Below, piece after piece: positions 1 to 10,622 of a DNA stretch of 64,000 bases. Position numbers and translations under genes: made by a program. Numbering within the stretch: the stretch's first letter is position 1; every line of letters starts with the position of its first letter. A model generated the notes under the pieces. It was given only the letters and a program-made list of their open reading frames with translations. It searched no databases and was not told the origin of the DNA. Source of the DNA: Gymnopus androsaceus JB14 (lineage: Eukaryota > Basidiomycota > Agaricomycetes > Agaricales > Omphalotaceae); assembly GCA_009733575.1 (NCBI GenBank), contig ML769493.1, forward strand, positions 62,001-126,000. Reading direction: 5' to 3'.

Positions 1-2239
1 TTGCAAATTTTTCTGTAGACGAGCTCAGATCTCCTGGGCCATTGCCTTAGGAAAGCGCCGGAGAGTTGAGGGAAGCCCTGATTTGAGGGCAAATATGATA
101 GCATTGTATCCAAACAAAGGTACTTGTATCGGGATTGGCGCCAGGCGCGGATAAGAATAGCAACTGGGATGGGTACATTCCATAACGCGCGCAATAGCAG
201 CGGTGAGGGTAGTGAGCTTCAGGATAGAAGAAGACGGACGAATGAAGGCTGGCGTTTCCGGTTTCCGGTAGAGTCGTCTAGAACGCTGGGCTGGATATAT
301 AGTCCATGAAACAAATCGGTTCACAAAATACGGCAGGATTCTACGAGGAGCAAATCGAAGCAGTTCTATGTTATCGAGTTCATCAGCATCGTCTCCGCTA
401 CTTCAAGTTCAATATAGACGTACCTCTTTGCAAACACTAGAGACTGATATCCGACCATGATCAGCCCACCATACCGTCCTGTCTTCCAACTCAAACGTTG
501 GTCCTAGAGTTGAAGAGAGGCCGCCTGAGAACGTGAAATTCGATGAATCCGTAAGCTGTAGTATCGAATTCATAAATCAGTGAAAGAGATCAAAAAATCA
601 AGAACATGACTTACTACAAGAGTGCTCCACAAATTTCACGGATTTCACCACTGAGTGAAACTTCCACACAACACTCAAATCAAGAGGGGTGCGAGACTGC
701 GAGTACGATGGCTCGTGTTGTCACAAATCCAATGACGGGAACGATTTGAATCGAACACGGGACTGTTCTCGTACATGAGCATCGTCAAGTCGAAATAGTG
801 ATCATGAAGGGAGGTACCAACTGCGCAATTCATCCATGTACACAAACCCCACTAGCTACCATCGGTGTTGGACAGACCTCGGACGAAGTCACTAGGCTGT
901 TGAAGCGAGTTAAGGAACCACGTTACGATTCCCTGGGTACAGTCAGTCCATGGTGTCTAGTTTGAACAGAGGTTCATGGCCTGAAATTGAAGGGTGGAGT
1001 AAAGTTAAGGCCGCGATGGGGACGGAAGGAGAGAGTGTGGTAGTGAGAGAATGAAAATCAAGAGCAAATGAATTAGTTCGTTGTAACTTGCCTAGTCGAA
1101 CTATTCACAAAGGAGCAGAAAAGTTCTCCTACAGGGAAAGAGGATTTTTACCGAGCACGAAAGAGGTCGAGAGGTCGAAAGTAAGGATGCAGGAGACACT
1201 GCACGGAGATAATTGAAATGCAGGTATGAATGAAGAGTGAATCGACAGACGTACCTCTGTACTCTACATCGAGAGTGCAGCGCTGTCAGTGCCGCCGGAG
1301 GCCTCGCCAATGTCTAAACCTACCGTAGACGTATCGATTCTTGATTAAATGTCTAACTACAAGATCCCTCAGATAGCACACATCACCCTCCCTTCCATCT
1401 CGGAACTCGATCTTGAATCGTCCTGGACCTAAGGTGTCGGCGACCGTGAACCAGTGACTGTGAAGTCGAGTTCATCATCACGAGCTTTTGCCAATTGCTT
1501 GTGGAATGGCAGCTTCGAAGACTCGGCATACGAGTAGAAGCTATTCATGTACTGTCATTGTACATGCGCATTGGCATCGCAAGTGACGTACCAGCAACAT
1601 GCTAATCCAGGTGCAGGTGCACAAAAACGCAGCGAAGATCCCGAAACAACCAAAACTCAGGCCATCTATCCAGCAACCCTTGGTGAAGATCCCATCGATT
1701 TAAGTGGAATTAATCAGTACCTGTCCTTGCTGGCCAAAGGGAAGTTGCGGTTGTTGAAAAGGGTAATTGCGCGGGATAGCATATTTCGTTGAGCGTGGAA
1801 GAAGAGACGAGCAATCCTATGCCCTTCATCTTGGGTTTCACTGTCGATTCTTGTTCTACGGTGATCAATGGCGTTCGGTTCTTCGAGCTTTTCTTCACCT
1901 TTGATTTCCTATTACTTGCACCATCTAGTATCACAAGTTATTTTATCTGTGTTTGGCGAAAAACGTTACCCTCTTCCAAATGACAGCCGTTCCTCCAATT
2001 TCCCCTCCTCATTTTTTCCGATTCTCTGTCGGAGTTCTGCAGACGTTCCAATACTGTACTTACCAAGTAGTAAGTTATGGATTGACTCAAAATAAGCGCC
2101 CATCTAACTCTTCCCAGTCTCATCACGAATCACTGGAACTGGCTACTGATCCTTAGTGGTCGCATTGGATAACGAACCCTTGCTGCCGATCTCGTGAAAC
2201 CGCGCTTTTCTCAGTTCTTGCGTCTCTCACTTGGTAAAG
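1..2239. other. No supported gene
   Basis: Only short reading frames without recognisable motifs occur on either strand, and none extends across plausible splice sites into a conserved-looking protein. The stretch may hold a decayed gene or regulatory DNA of the F-box gene that starts at 2240. I see no RNA gene and no terminal-repeat element here. Confidence 0.5.
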
Positions 2240-3419
2240 ATGGATAGCGTGCCCGCGCTGGATCATGGACGTGTCAATCAGGCGAATTCTCCAGTGAGTT
2301 TGACGCTTCTGATTATCCTGCTTCTCAACTTGAAGTACTTGTTTGTCCATATAGCTCTCTTCAAATTCATCTTCACCTTCGGTTCTGCATCCCAACTTTG
2401 ACCGAAACCCATTGACGTTCAAACCAAGAGTAAACGTCGATTTCGACGAATTACACGACAAACTTCGTTGGGAGTACGGTCCTTTGGCTGATCCACAGAG
2501 AATACGTGACATTCTCATTCTATGCGACATGGACCTCGCGGATTACGATGGCGAGATTGCTCTCCAGACCCAGTCTCAGGTTATCTATGCTCAGGCGCAG
2601 AGGATGCGTTTGTTCGAGTACAAAACGCAACTCTCAGGCCTTCTCTCACCCATACGACTCCTTCCGAATGAAATATTACGCATTGTTTTCGAGTTCGCTC
2701 GGACCGAAAACTTGCTGCAGGATTATCCCTGGTTTTCGGATATGGGTTTCGGGCCACCTACTAAATTATCTTCATCTGCCATTGCCTACCTTCCTGCTCT
2801 TGCTATCAGTGCTGTATGCAAACGATGGCGCGTGCAGGGTCTGGCTTTGACCCACTTGTGGTCTCAGCTTAGACTTGAGATTTCATATCTTGAGGAAGAG
2901 GAGGAGGAGGAGTCCTGGTCGCAGACCCATGAAGGTTTCATCTCTACTTTGCAACTCTACTTGGGCCGTTCAGTTGATGCTTCCCTTCACATCGACCTTG
3001 AAATAAGAGGTTTTTGGGAGGACCCAAGCAGAATACCTGCGCTGGATCTACTTCTGAGACATAGTCGACGGTGGAAAACATTCAAAGATACGGGTGATTG
3101 CATGTACAAGCTGGCGGAAAACCAATATTCATTCCCTAATCTTAGAGATCTGACCCTCCATAGAGTCAATGATTTGCTCATACAGTCGGATTTCGAAACT
3201 TTTCGGGATGCGCCGAAGCTTTGTGCCATAACGTCGTCGAATGGGGTGGAGCTGATGTCTACTCTATCCCGACACCAGCTTACCTTCTTGGATGTCGGTC
3301 TGTATTGTGTGAACATGGATAATCTCAGGGATTTTCCTAACCTCGCTGCTCTATCCTTAGCGCCACTGCCGTGGCAATCCCCGACAGCCCGGAAACCAAT
3401 CATACAGGCCTTGAAATAA
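2240..3419 (+). pseudogene. F-box/LRR protein, 5' portion, interrupted
   Basis: This is the N-terminal part of a mushroom-type F-box protein, expected to recruit substrates to an SCF ubiquitin ligase through Skp1. I place the start at ATG 2240: exon 2240-2293 (18 codons) splices by GTGAGT...ATAG into 2355, in frame with the long frame that otherwise has only a TTG at 2412. The region before the F-box is acidic and alpha-helical in character. The F-box core reads LLSPIRLLPNEILRIVFEFA near 2640-2700, followed by ISAVCKRWR and a Trp-containing helix. An acidic Glu run follows near 2895. Leucine-rich repeat-like text runs to KPIIQALK and a stop at 3417. The matching C-terminal LRR part lies at about 4700-5424, so the gene appears split by inserted DNA. 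A short functional product ending at 3419 is possible but would lack the usual LRR tail. Confidence 0.7.
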
Positions 3420-4700
3420 GTAGAATATTGATTCTGAACATAGGAAATACGTTTATATTCTACCATCTATTGAGAGTCTGTTTGTCATCCAGTTATATTG
3501 ACAATGCCAATCTGAACAGTGAGTAGCAAATTGCCATGCATAATGCAAGTCCTTATGTCTGAACCCAGTCGCTGCAAGCTGGTAGTAATAATCACAACCA
3601 CTCTCTATAACGACAGACCAGCTACAGTGCCAGATACCTTCAGAGAGACCGACGCAAAGCAGGACAGAAGTGAAAGTTGGAGAAGAGTTATTCCTGCATA
3701 CCGTCCATCCTAGCTCCAATAGACGATCCCACTGTAGAAATTCGGTGTTGCGCAAGAGAGCAATCTTCCCGAACATTAGTTCAACCCTCCACCCCCACCC
3801 CACACAGTGCAAGCGGCAGAACCAAGATAAGTATAATAGCGCTGGCATATTGTTTTATAGCAATCAGGGCCTTGACATTTATGCGAGAGTAGGCCATTGC
3901 ATTTATCAAGGATATAATCAACCATTTGTATCTTACTCATGCAACAACGTATAATAGTTTGTAACTCAGAACCTTTCAAAAGATGTAAATGGCTGAAACG
4001 AAGGTCCTCATGTTTGGCTAGCGCCTATGAAGGCACAGATGAGAGACAAGAGGTGTAAATATCATTCAAAGGGGTCATTGCGTTACAGCGGATTCCGAAA
4101 ACCTTGGCATGTGCATCAATTTTTTTCCGGCAATAAAATATTTCGTAAACCACAGCCAACGCCGTAAATGCTCCATAAGTGCGCATGATTCTTCGTAGTA
4201 CACTGCTGTACTATGTAAATTCTATCTTGGATACCTATGTATCTTTCGCTGCTATCATTAGGCAGGATGTAGAGGAACACCAAACACACACACGCACTCT
4301 ATCTTGAAGCTACATCTGGCTGCATATGAGCTATCCGCTCACTCAGGCGAACACATTTACAGGCACATCCTTAGCATGGAGGTAGTACTAGTAGTGTACT
4401 AGTAGTTTGGTAGTAGAGTAGTAGTACTAGTGCGCTTTTGAGTGCTTCTGTGTGGTTGCCAGGTGGTTGCTATGGATTACGAAATATTTATTTTTGAACA
4501 AAAAATATCGGCACATGCCAAGGTTTTCGGAATACCCTGTAACGTCAAAAGCCAACGTCGAATGCCGACGATGGGGTAGACTGAGAGCCAAAATAAAAAC
4601 AAAGAAAGGAAGTAAAATAACGTGGATGAACGTGGATACCACGCGATGTAACGTTTCAGTGGAAAATCGTCCGATCATGGGTTACAGGACCCTCCCTTCC
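3420..4700. other. Insert separating two halves of the F-box gene
   Basis: About 1.3 kb lies between the stop of the F-box 5' half and the point where LRR-like coding text resumes. The only element I can delimit is the MITE at 4084-4541. The flanks 3420-4083 and 4542-4700 carry no recognisable coding sequence and no obvious terminal repeats. The exact breakpoints cannot be fixed by eye. Part of the interval could be an original intron or an older decayed transposon. Confidence 0.5.
4084..4541. mobile_element. Tc1/mariner-like MITE, copy 1
   Basis: The element is about 458 bp and is bounded by TA dinucleotides. Its terminal inverted repeats read TACAGCGGATTCCGAAAACC at the left and the complement, with ATACCCTGTA, at the right. 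The same element occurs at 47548-47997 and 60247-60697, where the termini are cleaner (TACAGGGGATTCC). It has no coding capacity. It contains short TAGTACTAG-type repeats near 4385-4435. TA target duplication and size fit a non-autonomous Tc1/mariner-superfamily element; no transposase source is visible in the window. Confidence 0.85.
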
Positions 4701-5424
4701 CTTTGGTCAGTGTCGGGGAATACTTCGGCCTTTCAATGAGCCAGAAGATTTTGATTCCAGCGTTGACTGCATATCATTGGCTAAACTCCAATCGCTCTCT
4801 ATCGCAGTGGACTCGCTGTCCATAAGGGGTGTCCGGATCCTGGAGATTGTGTTCTCAACTTTTACACTCCCTTCCTTAACAGAACTCATCGTTCATCTTG
4901 AAGATGAAGATTCCATGGGAAGGATTGTCTGGTCAAGCCCCGCCTTCGATACGTTTTTTTCCAGATCATCCTGCAGCTTAACAACACTGTCTATCAGTGG
5001 TGTTCTCATTTCAGATTTGGAGCTCATTACAGCTCTACACCTATTGCCTTCCCTTCTCAATTTCAGCGTTGATGATCGCACCCTCTTAGAGGCCGAAACC
5101 CCAATCACTCCATACTTTATCTTGCGTCTACATGGCCCTGTTGCATCCAAGAGCCCTGATCCTCTTCCAAGTCCGCCTCTGCTCCCCAAATTACGCAGTT
5201 TGTCGATCATATTCCACGGCACTTTCTTTGACGACTCTGTGTTTGTGAACATGGTTTCATCCCGCTGGCTTCCTGATCCCTCGTCTGCAGCAGCAGCCAG
5301 GATAGATTGCCTAAGGTCTGTTGTCCTACACTTTCGGGCACGGGAGGTAAATGAGAAGGTCTACAGCCATTTATCCCATTTAGATAGGATGGGGATGCAA
5401 GTGGTTGTTAGTGACAAAATCTAA
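4700..5424 (+). pseudogene. F-box/LRR protein, 3' portion
   Basis: The frame is open from before 4700 to the stop at 5422-5424, and coding-like text is clear from about 4741. It shows the C-terminal repeats usual in mushroom F-box proteins: LPSLTELIVHLED, LTTLSISGV, LLPKLRSLSIIF and a final MVSSRWLPDP...CLRSVVLHFRA block. The text follows naturally from the 5' half ending at 3419 and uses the same strand, so I read both as one gene broken by about 1.3 kb of inserted DNA. There is no convincing ATG of its own; the nearest usable start is a TTG at 4777. An alternative is a gene with a very long intron, but introns elsewhere in the window are near 55 nt. Confidence 0.65.
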
Positions 5425-5700
5425 GTCCGTTTACTTTTCGTGGGTTGCTAAATGGTCGCTGGGCTCGCTTCTTGTAGTACAAAATTTGTTCACTTTGTAA
5501 TTTCTCTCTCTTTCTATGTACAGAAGACACAATCATGACAATTAACTTCTCGAGTCACCGTGCATGGAGAGATACTTAACTGAAATTACAAAATAAGCGC
5601 GCGCTACACCTGAGCGCGTGACTGTACAGTCTCCCGAGCGCTAATATGAGCGCTCGTCTGGCTCTCTAATTTGAACGACGAAGAAATCAAGAACCGCACG

Positions 5701-6265
5701 ATGGTGAAAGGTGAGTAGCAGCGGCCTTTTAAATTCTTTTTATTCAATGTTGACTGCTACGCAGTATACAAGCCAGGAAAGGTCGCCATTGTCCTTCAAG
5801 GACGCCAGGCCGGCAAAAAAGTTGTTGTGATTAAGCAGTTGGATGAGGGAACCAAGGACAGACCATACCCTCATGCGATCGTAGCAGGAATCGAGCGATA
5901 CCCACGGAAAGTGACCAGGAGAATGGGACAGAAGAAGTTGGCTACGAGATCGAAAGTCAAGCCCTTCATAAAGGTACGTCCGAGGTTGTTCTGCATTTCG
6001 TCGTTATTTATTTCTTGGCCTAGGTGGTGAATTACTCCCATTTATTCCCTACCCGATACCAGCTGGAGCTGGAGTCTCTGAAAGGCTCAGTCACAGCTGA
6101 AACTTTCAAAGAACCTTCTCAACGTGAGGACTCGAAAAAAGCTATCAAAAAGCAGCTCGAGGAGCGCTACACTTCGGGAAAGAACAGGTGGTTCTTCACT
6201 CCTCTCCGAGTACGTTTCTCACTATCAACGGCTGCTCTATCGTCTGACTATCCCTCCAGTTCTGA
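5701..6265 (+). CDS. RPL27: 60S ribosomal protein L27 (eL27)
   Basis: This is a component of the large cytosolic ribosomal subunit. Four exons can be read: 5701-5710, 5765-5973, 6024-6209 and 6260-6265, with canonical GT-AG introns of 54, 50 and 50 nt. The product is 136 aa, exactly the usual eL27 length. Diagnostic text includes [62 protein letters not shown] and the C-terminus [12 protein letters not shown]. The first exon holds just over three codons, and the last exon encodes only the terminal Phe and the stop, so the reading frame alone would miss both ends. The frame is intact, unlike several neighbours. A pyrimidine-rich leader lies upstream within the 276-bp gap from the F-box gene. 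Confidence 0.97.
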
Positions 6266-8197
6266 ACTACTCTGGTGTATGACTTATGATGTACCTATAT
6301 ATGCCTATCATCACTCGTTATGCGTCTAGTTCATGATATGCAACTCTTTAGGCTTATTCCGGTCGTCTCAGTGGGCATCGGTCCATGTTCTCATTTCTCG
6401 TTGTCCAGCTATTATTCTGGACCACCGGTAGTTTCGCCATCGCTTGTGTTGAGCATTTTCTAAGTAGTAAGCTCAATCAGAAAAGCTCTTTTTCATGTTC
6501 TTCTTTCTTCCGGATACAGTCTCAGCTCTGCAAACCCTAAACTGACGACCGGATAGCAGTCGTTTGAATTTTCCGGTGTCCTGAAGCGGCACGTTATGCC
6601 ATGCTAACTCACTCCCGGAATTTCAGCACAAGCGACATGACACGCAAAACAGGATCGCAATATCTTTTCGTCCTCTATGTTGTTGGCTCGCGGGTGAGCT
6701 TTTTATGGGTCCAGATATATTGCGTTCAGCTTGGAACCACGGAGCAGCTCGCACCGCCTACACCTCTAGCTTTTTCTTATAATGTATATCTCCCCATATA
6801 GTTCTTTCCAGCAGAGACAGAACATGCGCTGAGCCACAGCAAATCCTGAGCGAGCGTCGGGATGAAATCGAGCAAAAAAGCGCAGCAACAGACGAAGGAC
6901 GATTTTACCGACCGACATCCATACCATTGTTTTAGGTATCTTCAATGTAAGGAATCCTTAATGACTGGGTCCCAAAGCATGAGAGCGTCCCGTCATGATT
7001 GGAAAAACAGCCTCTGGTTATGTGGTACGGGTATATTATATGGCTGCGTCGGAGGAAATGGACGGTGGACTCTGACTGGAAAAAGAATACACTCTGTCAC
7101 CCATTCTCTTGATCATGGCCTTCGTCCGCTGGGTATTTTTGGTGTTATTTTTTAGCGTAAAGCTGATATAGAGCACCCAGTGTACGCTATTCAAGTGCTG
7201 TTCGCTTGAGTCAGTAGATTTAGGGCAGGTTTGTTCGTGGTAATTTATCGATTCCCATTCTAACTACATACTTGGTGCCTCCCATAACATAATGATTCTC
7301 AGGTCCTGAACCTCTCGATCTTTCTCCATTTCCAGTGTAGTAAAGTAAATCGCGTAATTTTGAGTTGAATTTACACAATTTTTATAGTCAGTGTTCGATT
7401 TCATCGCGCTAGATCGCGCTGCATCCCTCTGCCGTCATTTTAATCGCCATTTTCCAGACAACTGAGAACCTGGGATTCTTTGCGCAACGCTTAAAGTTGA
7501 GCCGGTATCGGCTAACCATTTGGATGAATTCATTGCTCCCAACTTTCACTACTTGAACCTTCTTTGGTGGGACGATCTGCATATGGACGATCTGCATATT
7601 GTCAACCAGATGTGTGCTAGAGTGTGAAGTAGTGCAGTTAACATTCGGAGATCTATATCTCCGAGCTGAGAGCCTTGACTCCTTGATTTCCAATCGATAT
7701 CTGGTGATGTTTCACGACCTCATTCATACGCGCAACTTTCTTCGCTCAAAGAAGCTGGGTTGAAGTGGGAAGTTGGATTCCAATTCATTATTCAAGACGT
7801 CAGCGATTTGGTGAATGCTCATTCAAGCTTTCGCCCTTGCAACTCCCTACATAAAAGATCTATCTTGATCGTGTTGAAATCCAGTTCTGAATAAGGTTTG
7901 TGCGTTTAGGAACTTTACAATTGTCGAATGCACCATTACACATTAGAATACATAACTATAGTCGTACAATTAGAACACATCCCTGTTTAAGAAAGAAAAG
8001 CCCGGCCAAAGCAACCAAAAAACTGCAGCCAACATGAAGCAATCAGCGAAAAGCTATTCAAAAATATTCAGTAGCACTAGATAGAATGATATGAGTGATG
8101 AGCAAGGAGGTGACATTTATTTTACGATAGATAGTTGAAGATGAAAGCAATGAGTTGGATGCAAAGTCGGTTCCTGCGACTTGGATGCTCCGCGGTG
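6266..8197. other. Intergenic, no supported gene
   Basis: This lies between the eL27 stop and the end of the minus-strand G-alpha gene. Scattered short frames (for example 6862-7155) show no domain or composition suggesting protein. A short tandem GGACGATCTGCATAT-type duplication lies near 7571-7598. It presumably contains both genes' 3' regions. Confidence 0.5.
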
Positions 8198-10622
8198 TTA
8201 TAGAAGCAGTGTCGAGTTTTTTAACGAGTCACGCATCAGCATGTCTTTGACTGTTAAGATTCAAGAAGTCGTTAGCCTGAAAGGCAGGAGAGGCGAAGCA
8301 AGAAAGGCCTACTGCTAGCAATAACTTTCTGCGTCGATAATGTGTCCTGAAGATCAGAGAATGGGTCAGATGATAGGATGAGATCTATTAAAAGGTAGCG
8401 CACCGTCACTGAAGTATAATGGCAATAGAAGGTTCTAGGCAATGGCGAGTTCTCCTTCAATATCCCAGCTGCAGATCAGTGTGTTAGACGCGTAACGAGA
8501 ACTGCATGGCTGGAGTTAACTCACCAAACTTTTTCCTTAAGTCTAATGGTCACAATTAGCCTTCTTGCACATAGAATCTCACGGAGAACTTACAAGCAAC
8601 AGTAGACTCAAAGTCGTTCGGTCGATTTCCATATGAGACCACGTAGTCCTTTAGCTTGATTCCGGCAGCCAATTTCAGTGTCATGAGGTCGGTCTTGTTT
8701 AAGAATAAAATAAGGTCGGTATGTTGTAAGATCTTGTTGGCGACTATACTAGTCCACAATAACACCGAGTCCTCCTGTGTAAAAAGGTGTAAGAAGGAGG
8801 GAAAGACGGCAATGAAGAATATGTGAATGAGGTTGACTAACCAAACGATTAACTTTCGGGGCTTCCGCCAGGACCTGATCAAACGCAGAGATTGGGGCGA
8901 GAAATATGAATAGCATCCTGCAAAACGAATTAAAATGACTCCGGACTGGACGAGATGGAAAACGCGCTGACCATGTTGTCCTAGACAGGGACGGATTAGT
9001 TAGTTGATGAAGACTGGGTGAAGAGACTTACGAAATAAGGTGCCCAAGCAGCTTCACAGTCACGGCTTAGTCTTTGTACACCCCAAACGGAGCTGGGAAA
9101 AGAGCGCTTACCTCGCTATACCGGGAAGGAAGAGTTAAAATTACAGAAATGAAATGAGCCAAACTGGGGCTTACTAGAGATCGGTGTCCACCAACATCGA
9201 ATAATCGCCAATCGCTGGTGATACCACCACCTGGAAAACAACGTGAATATGTGTGACACGGCGTTTGCCAACTTTATTACCTCCATTTATTTTTATTCGA
9301 TGCTCGGATACTCCCTAAAGAAATGAATTTTGCGTGAGCATTTCCACCTCTAAAAAGCTAGCACCACTGGCCAGTGTTTTAAGTCGTGCCCGAAGGATGT
9401 GTTCTATGCAAAATGAGTACAGGAAGAGGCCAGATAAATTTGGCTCACCATTCGTTGGTAGATATCTTTCCGCGGTTACCTCTTTCAGTGAGTCCAGGAA
9501 GCTGTAAGAAGAAGATTGCATCAAGAGACATGTCAGGAGAAGCCCTTGGCACTTACAATCCAGCCAGTTCCTCCAGTCTCAGGTTTTGCTTCTCGAGCGT
9601 TTGTTGCACATGAGGATGATTCCAAAGTCGTATCATATCGTCCCCGCACTGTATCAACCTGATTGGCATAAGGCTAGGGAGAAGACTGGTGCCCGTACCG
9701 CATGAAGGACTTTTCCTGGATCGTTCGGATCATCCCAATCAATTATTCGCGCGCTATCGGAGTTCTTCCCAGATACCAGTCTATCAAACCTTTGCCTCCA
9801 AGGAACGGTGGAATTTACAGCCAACTCCGTTGGGATGTGCTTGAAAGGAAGAAGGGCTATAGTCCCAACTTCGTTTTGATCGATTGGCGTGAGGTGTCGC
9901 GTGAGGAGATCCTCGACTTGTAAGAGTGGTGAAAGACGAGAACGGATTTCGAGGAGTTCAGGATCGATCTCGGATAAATCTCCAGGTAAAGGAATGTCTC
10001 CACTCATGGGGGAGCTGGAGTTTGATGTTCCCTCCTTTCGAGGACGGGAATGTGAAGGTTGGGTTATCGCATCGAGGATGATATGGATGGACCGGACTAC
10101 ATTGAGCTGAATCACCGCTCGCCAAGATGCCCTTTCCGCCGAGAAAGCCTGACAGAGAGTGTTAATATATGAGACAATGAGCATGTTGCAGACCGACTTT
10201 GGGATCGTGCATTAACTGGAAATCTAGAGCAAGTAATCAATTGAAAAGCTGCAAGAGAAGACCGAAAGCTACACACTTTTGAGAGTCGTGCTCTTGCCTA
10301 AAAGTTATCAAGTAAAAGGCCTTCTGAATTGACAAAAACTAACCTGATTCGCTCTGGCCTGAGGGTAGTGTTAGGAGTCAGGTTTTGCAGAAAGAAAATG
10401 CGACATACCGAGCAGCAAAACGCGAATAGGCTTGGGGGCTTTCTTCTCTGCAGCACGCTGACGATCCAAATCCTCATCTATGGCATCCGAGACTCTCTTT
10501 GCTTCTAGCTCATGCTGAACGCGAACTTGCATTTCCTCCGCGGATTCGTCTGCAGGAGGGGAAATGGCCTTGGCCAGCGGGTCCTGGTCGTCCAGAGACG
10601 GGGCATACACTCTAGATGGCAT
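8198..10622 (-). CDS. Heterotrimeric G-protein alpha subunit
   Basis: Signal-transducing GTPase, basidiomycete-specific long type, expected at the plasma membrane with GPCRs and Gbeta-gamma. The start is ATG at 10622. The P-loop LLLGQSESGKSTTLK is assembled from several exons near 10280-10395, including a 15-nt micro-exon at 10344-10358. A long exon (9708-10150) carries AERASWRAVIQLNVVRSI and the insert typical of this subfamily. The G3 motif FDVGGHRS lies near 9190, followed by a 4-nt micro-exon at 9112-9115 that joins RSL-R-AAWAPYF. G4 is FLNKTDL near 8695. The C-terminus is MLMRDSLKNSTLL, stop at 8198-8200, without the C-terminal Cys of Gi. At least 14 introns are needed. Two oddities: the intron 9315-9371 needs a GC donor (GCCAGT), and one extra base near 8908 breaks the frame in the DAI-IFLAPISAFDQ block unless an alternative GTTTTCC donor is used. 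It may be intact, mis-sequenced or decaying. Confidence 0.9.
9112..9115 (-). other. 4-nt micro-exon of the G-alpha gene
   Basis: The sequence CGAG on the minus strand is preceded by CCCGGTATAG and followed by GTAAGCGC, both good splice sites. Flanking introns are about 59 and 60 nt. Including these four bases joins the codons for RSL, R and AAWAPYF in one frame, matching the basidiomycete G-alpha pattern after DVGG. Skipping them leaves the frame broken. Confidence 0.75.
10344..10358 (-). other. 15-nt micro-exon encoding part of the P-loop
   Basis: The exon contains the codons for QSES of the GQSESGKST P-loop, with split codons at both ends. It is bounded by an acceptor CCCTCAG and a donor GTTAGT. 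The next exon starts with GCAAGAGCACG and completes GKSTT. Placing the nucleotide-binding loop over three exons is unusual, but the motif match makes the structure convincing. Confidence 0.88.

Noticed and set aside
2412..2414. TTG as start of the F-box gene
   Set aside because: An upstream ATG exon (2240-2293) splices in frame at 2355, which gives a normal start.
6862..7155. 97-codon frame downstream of eL27
   Set aside because: No motif, no splice links, low protein-like composition.
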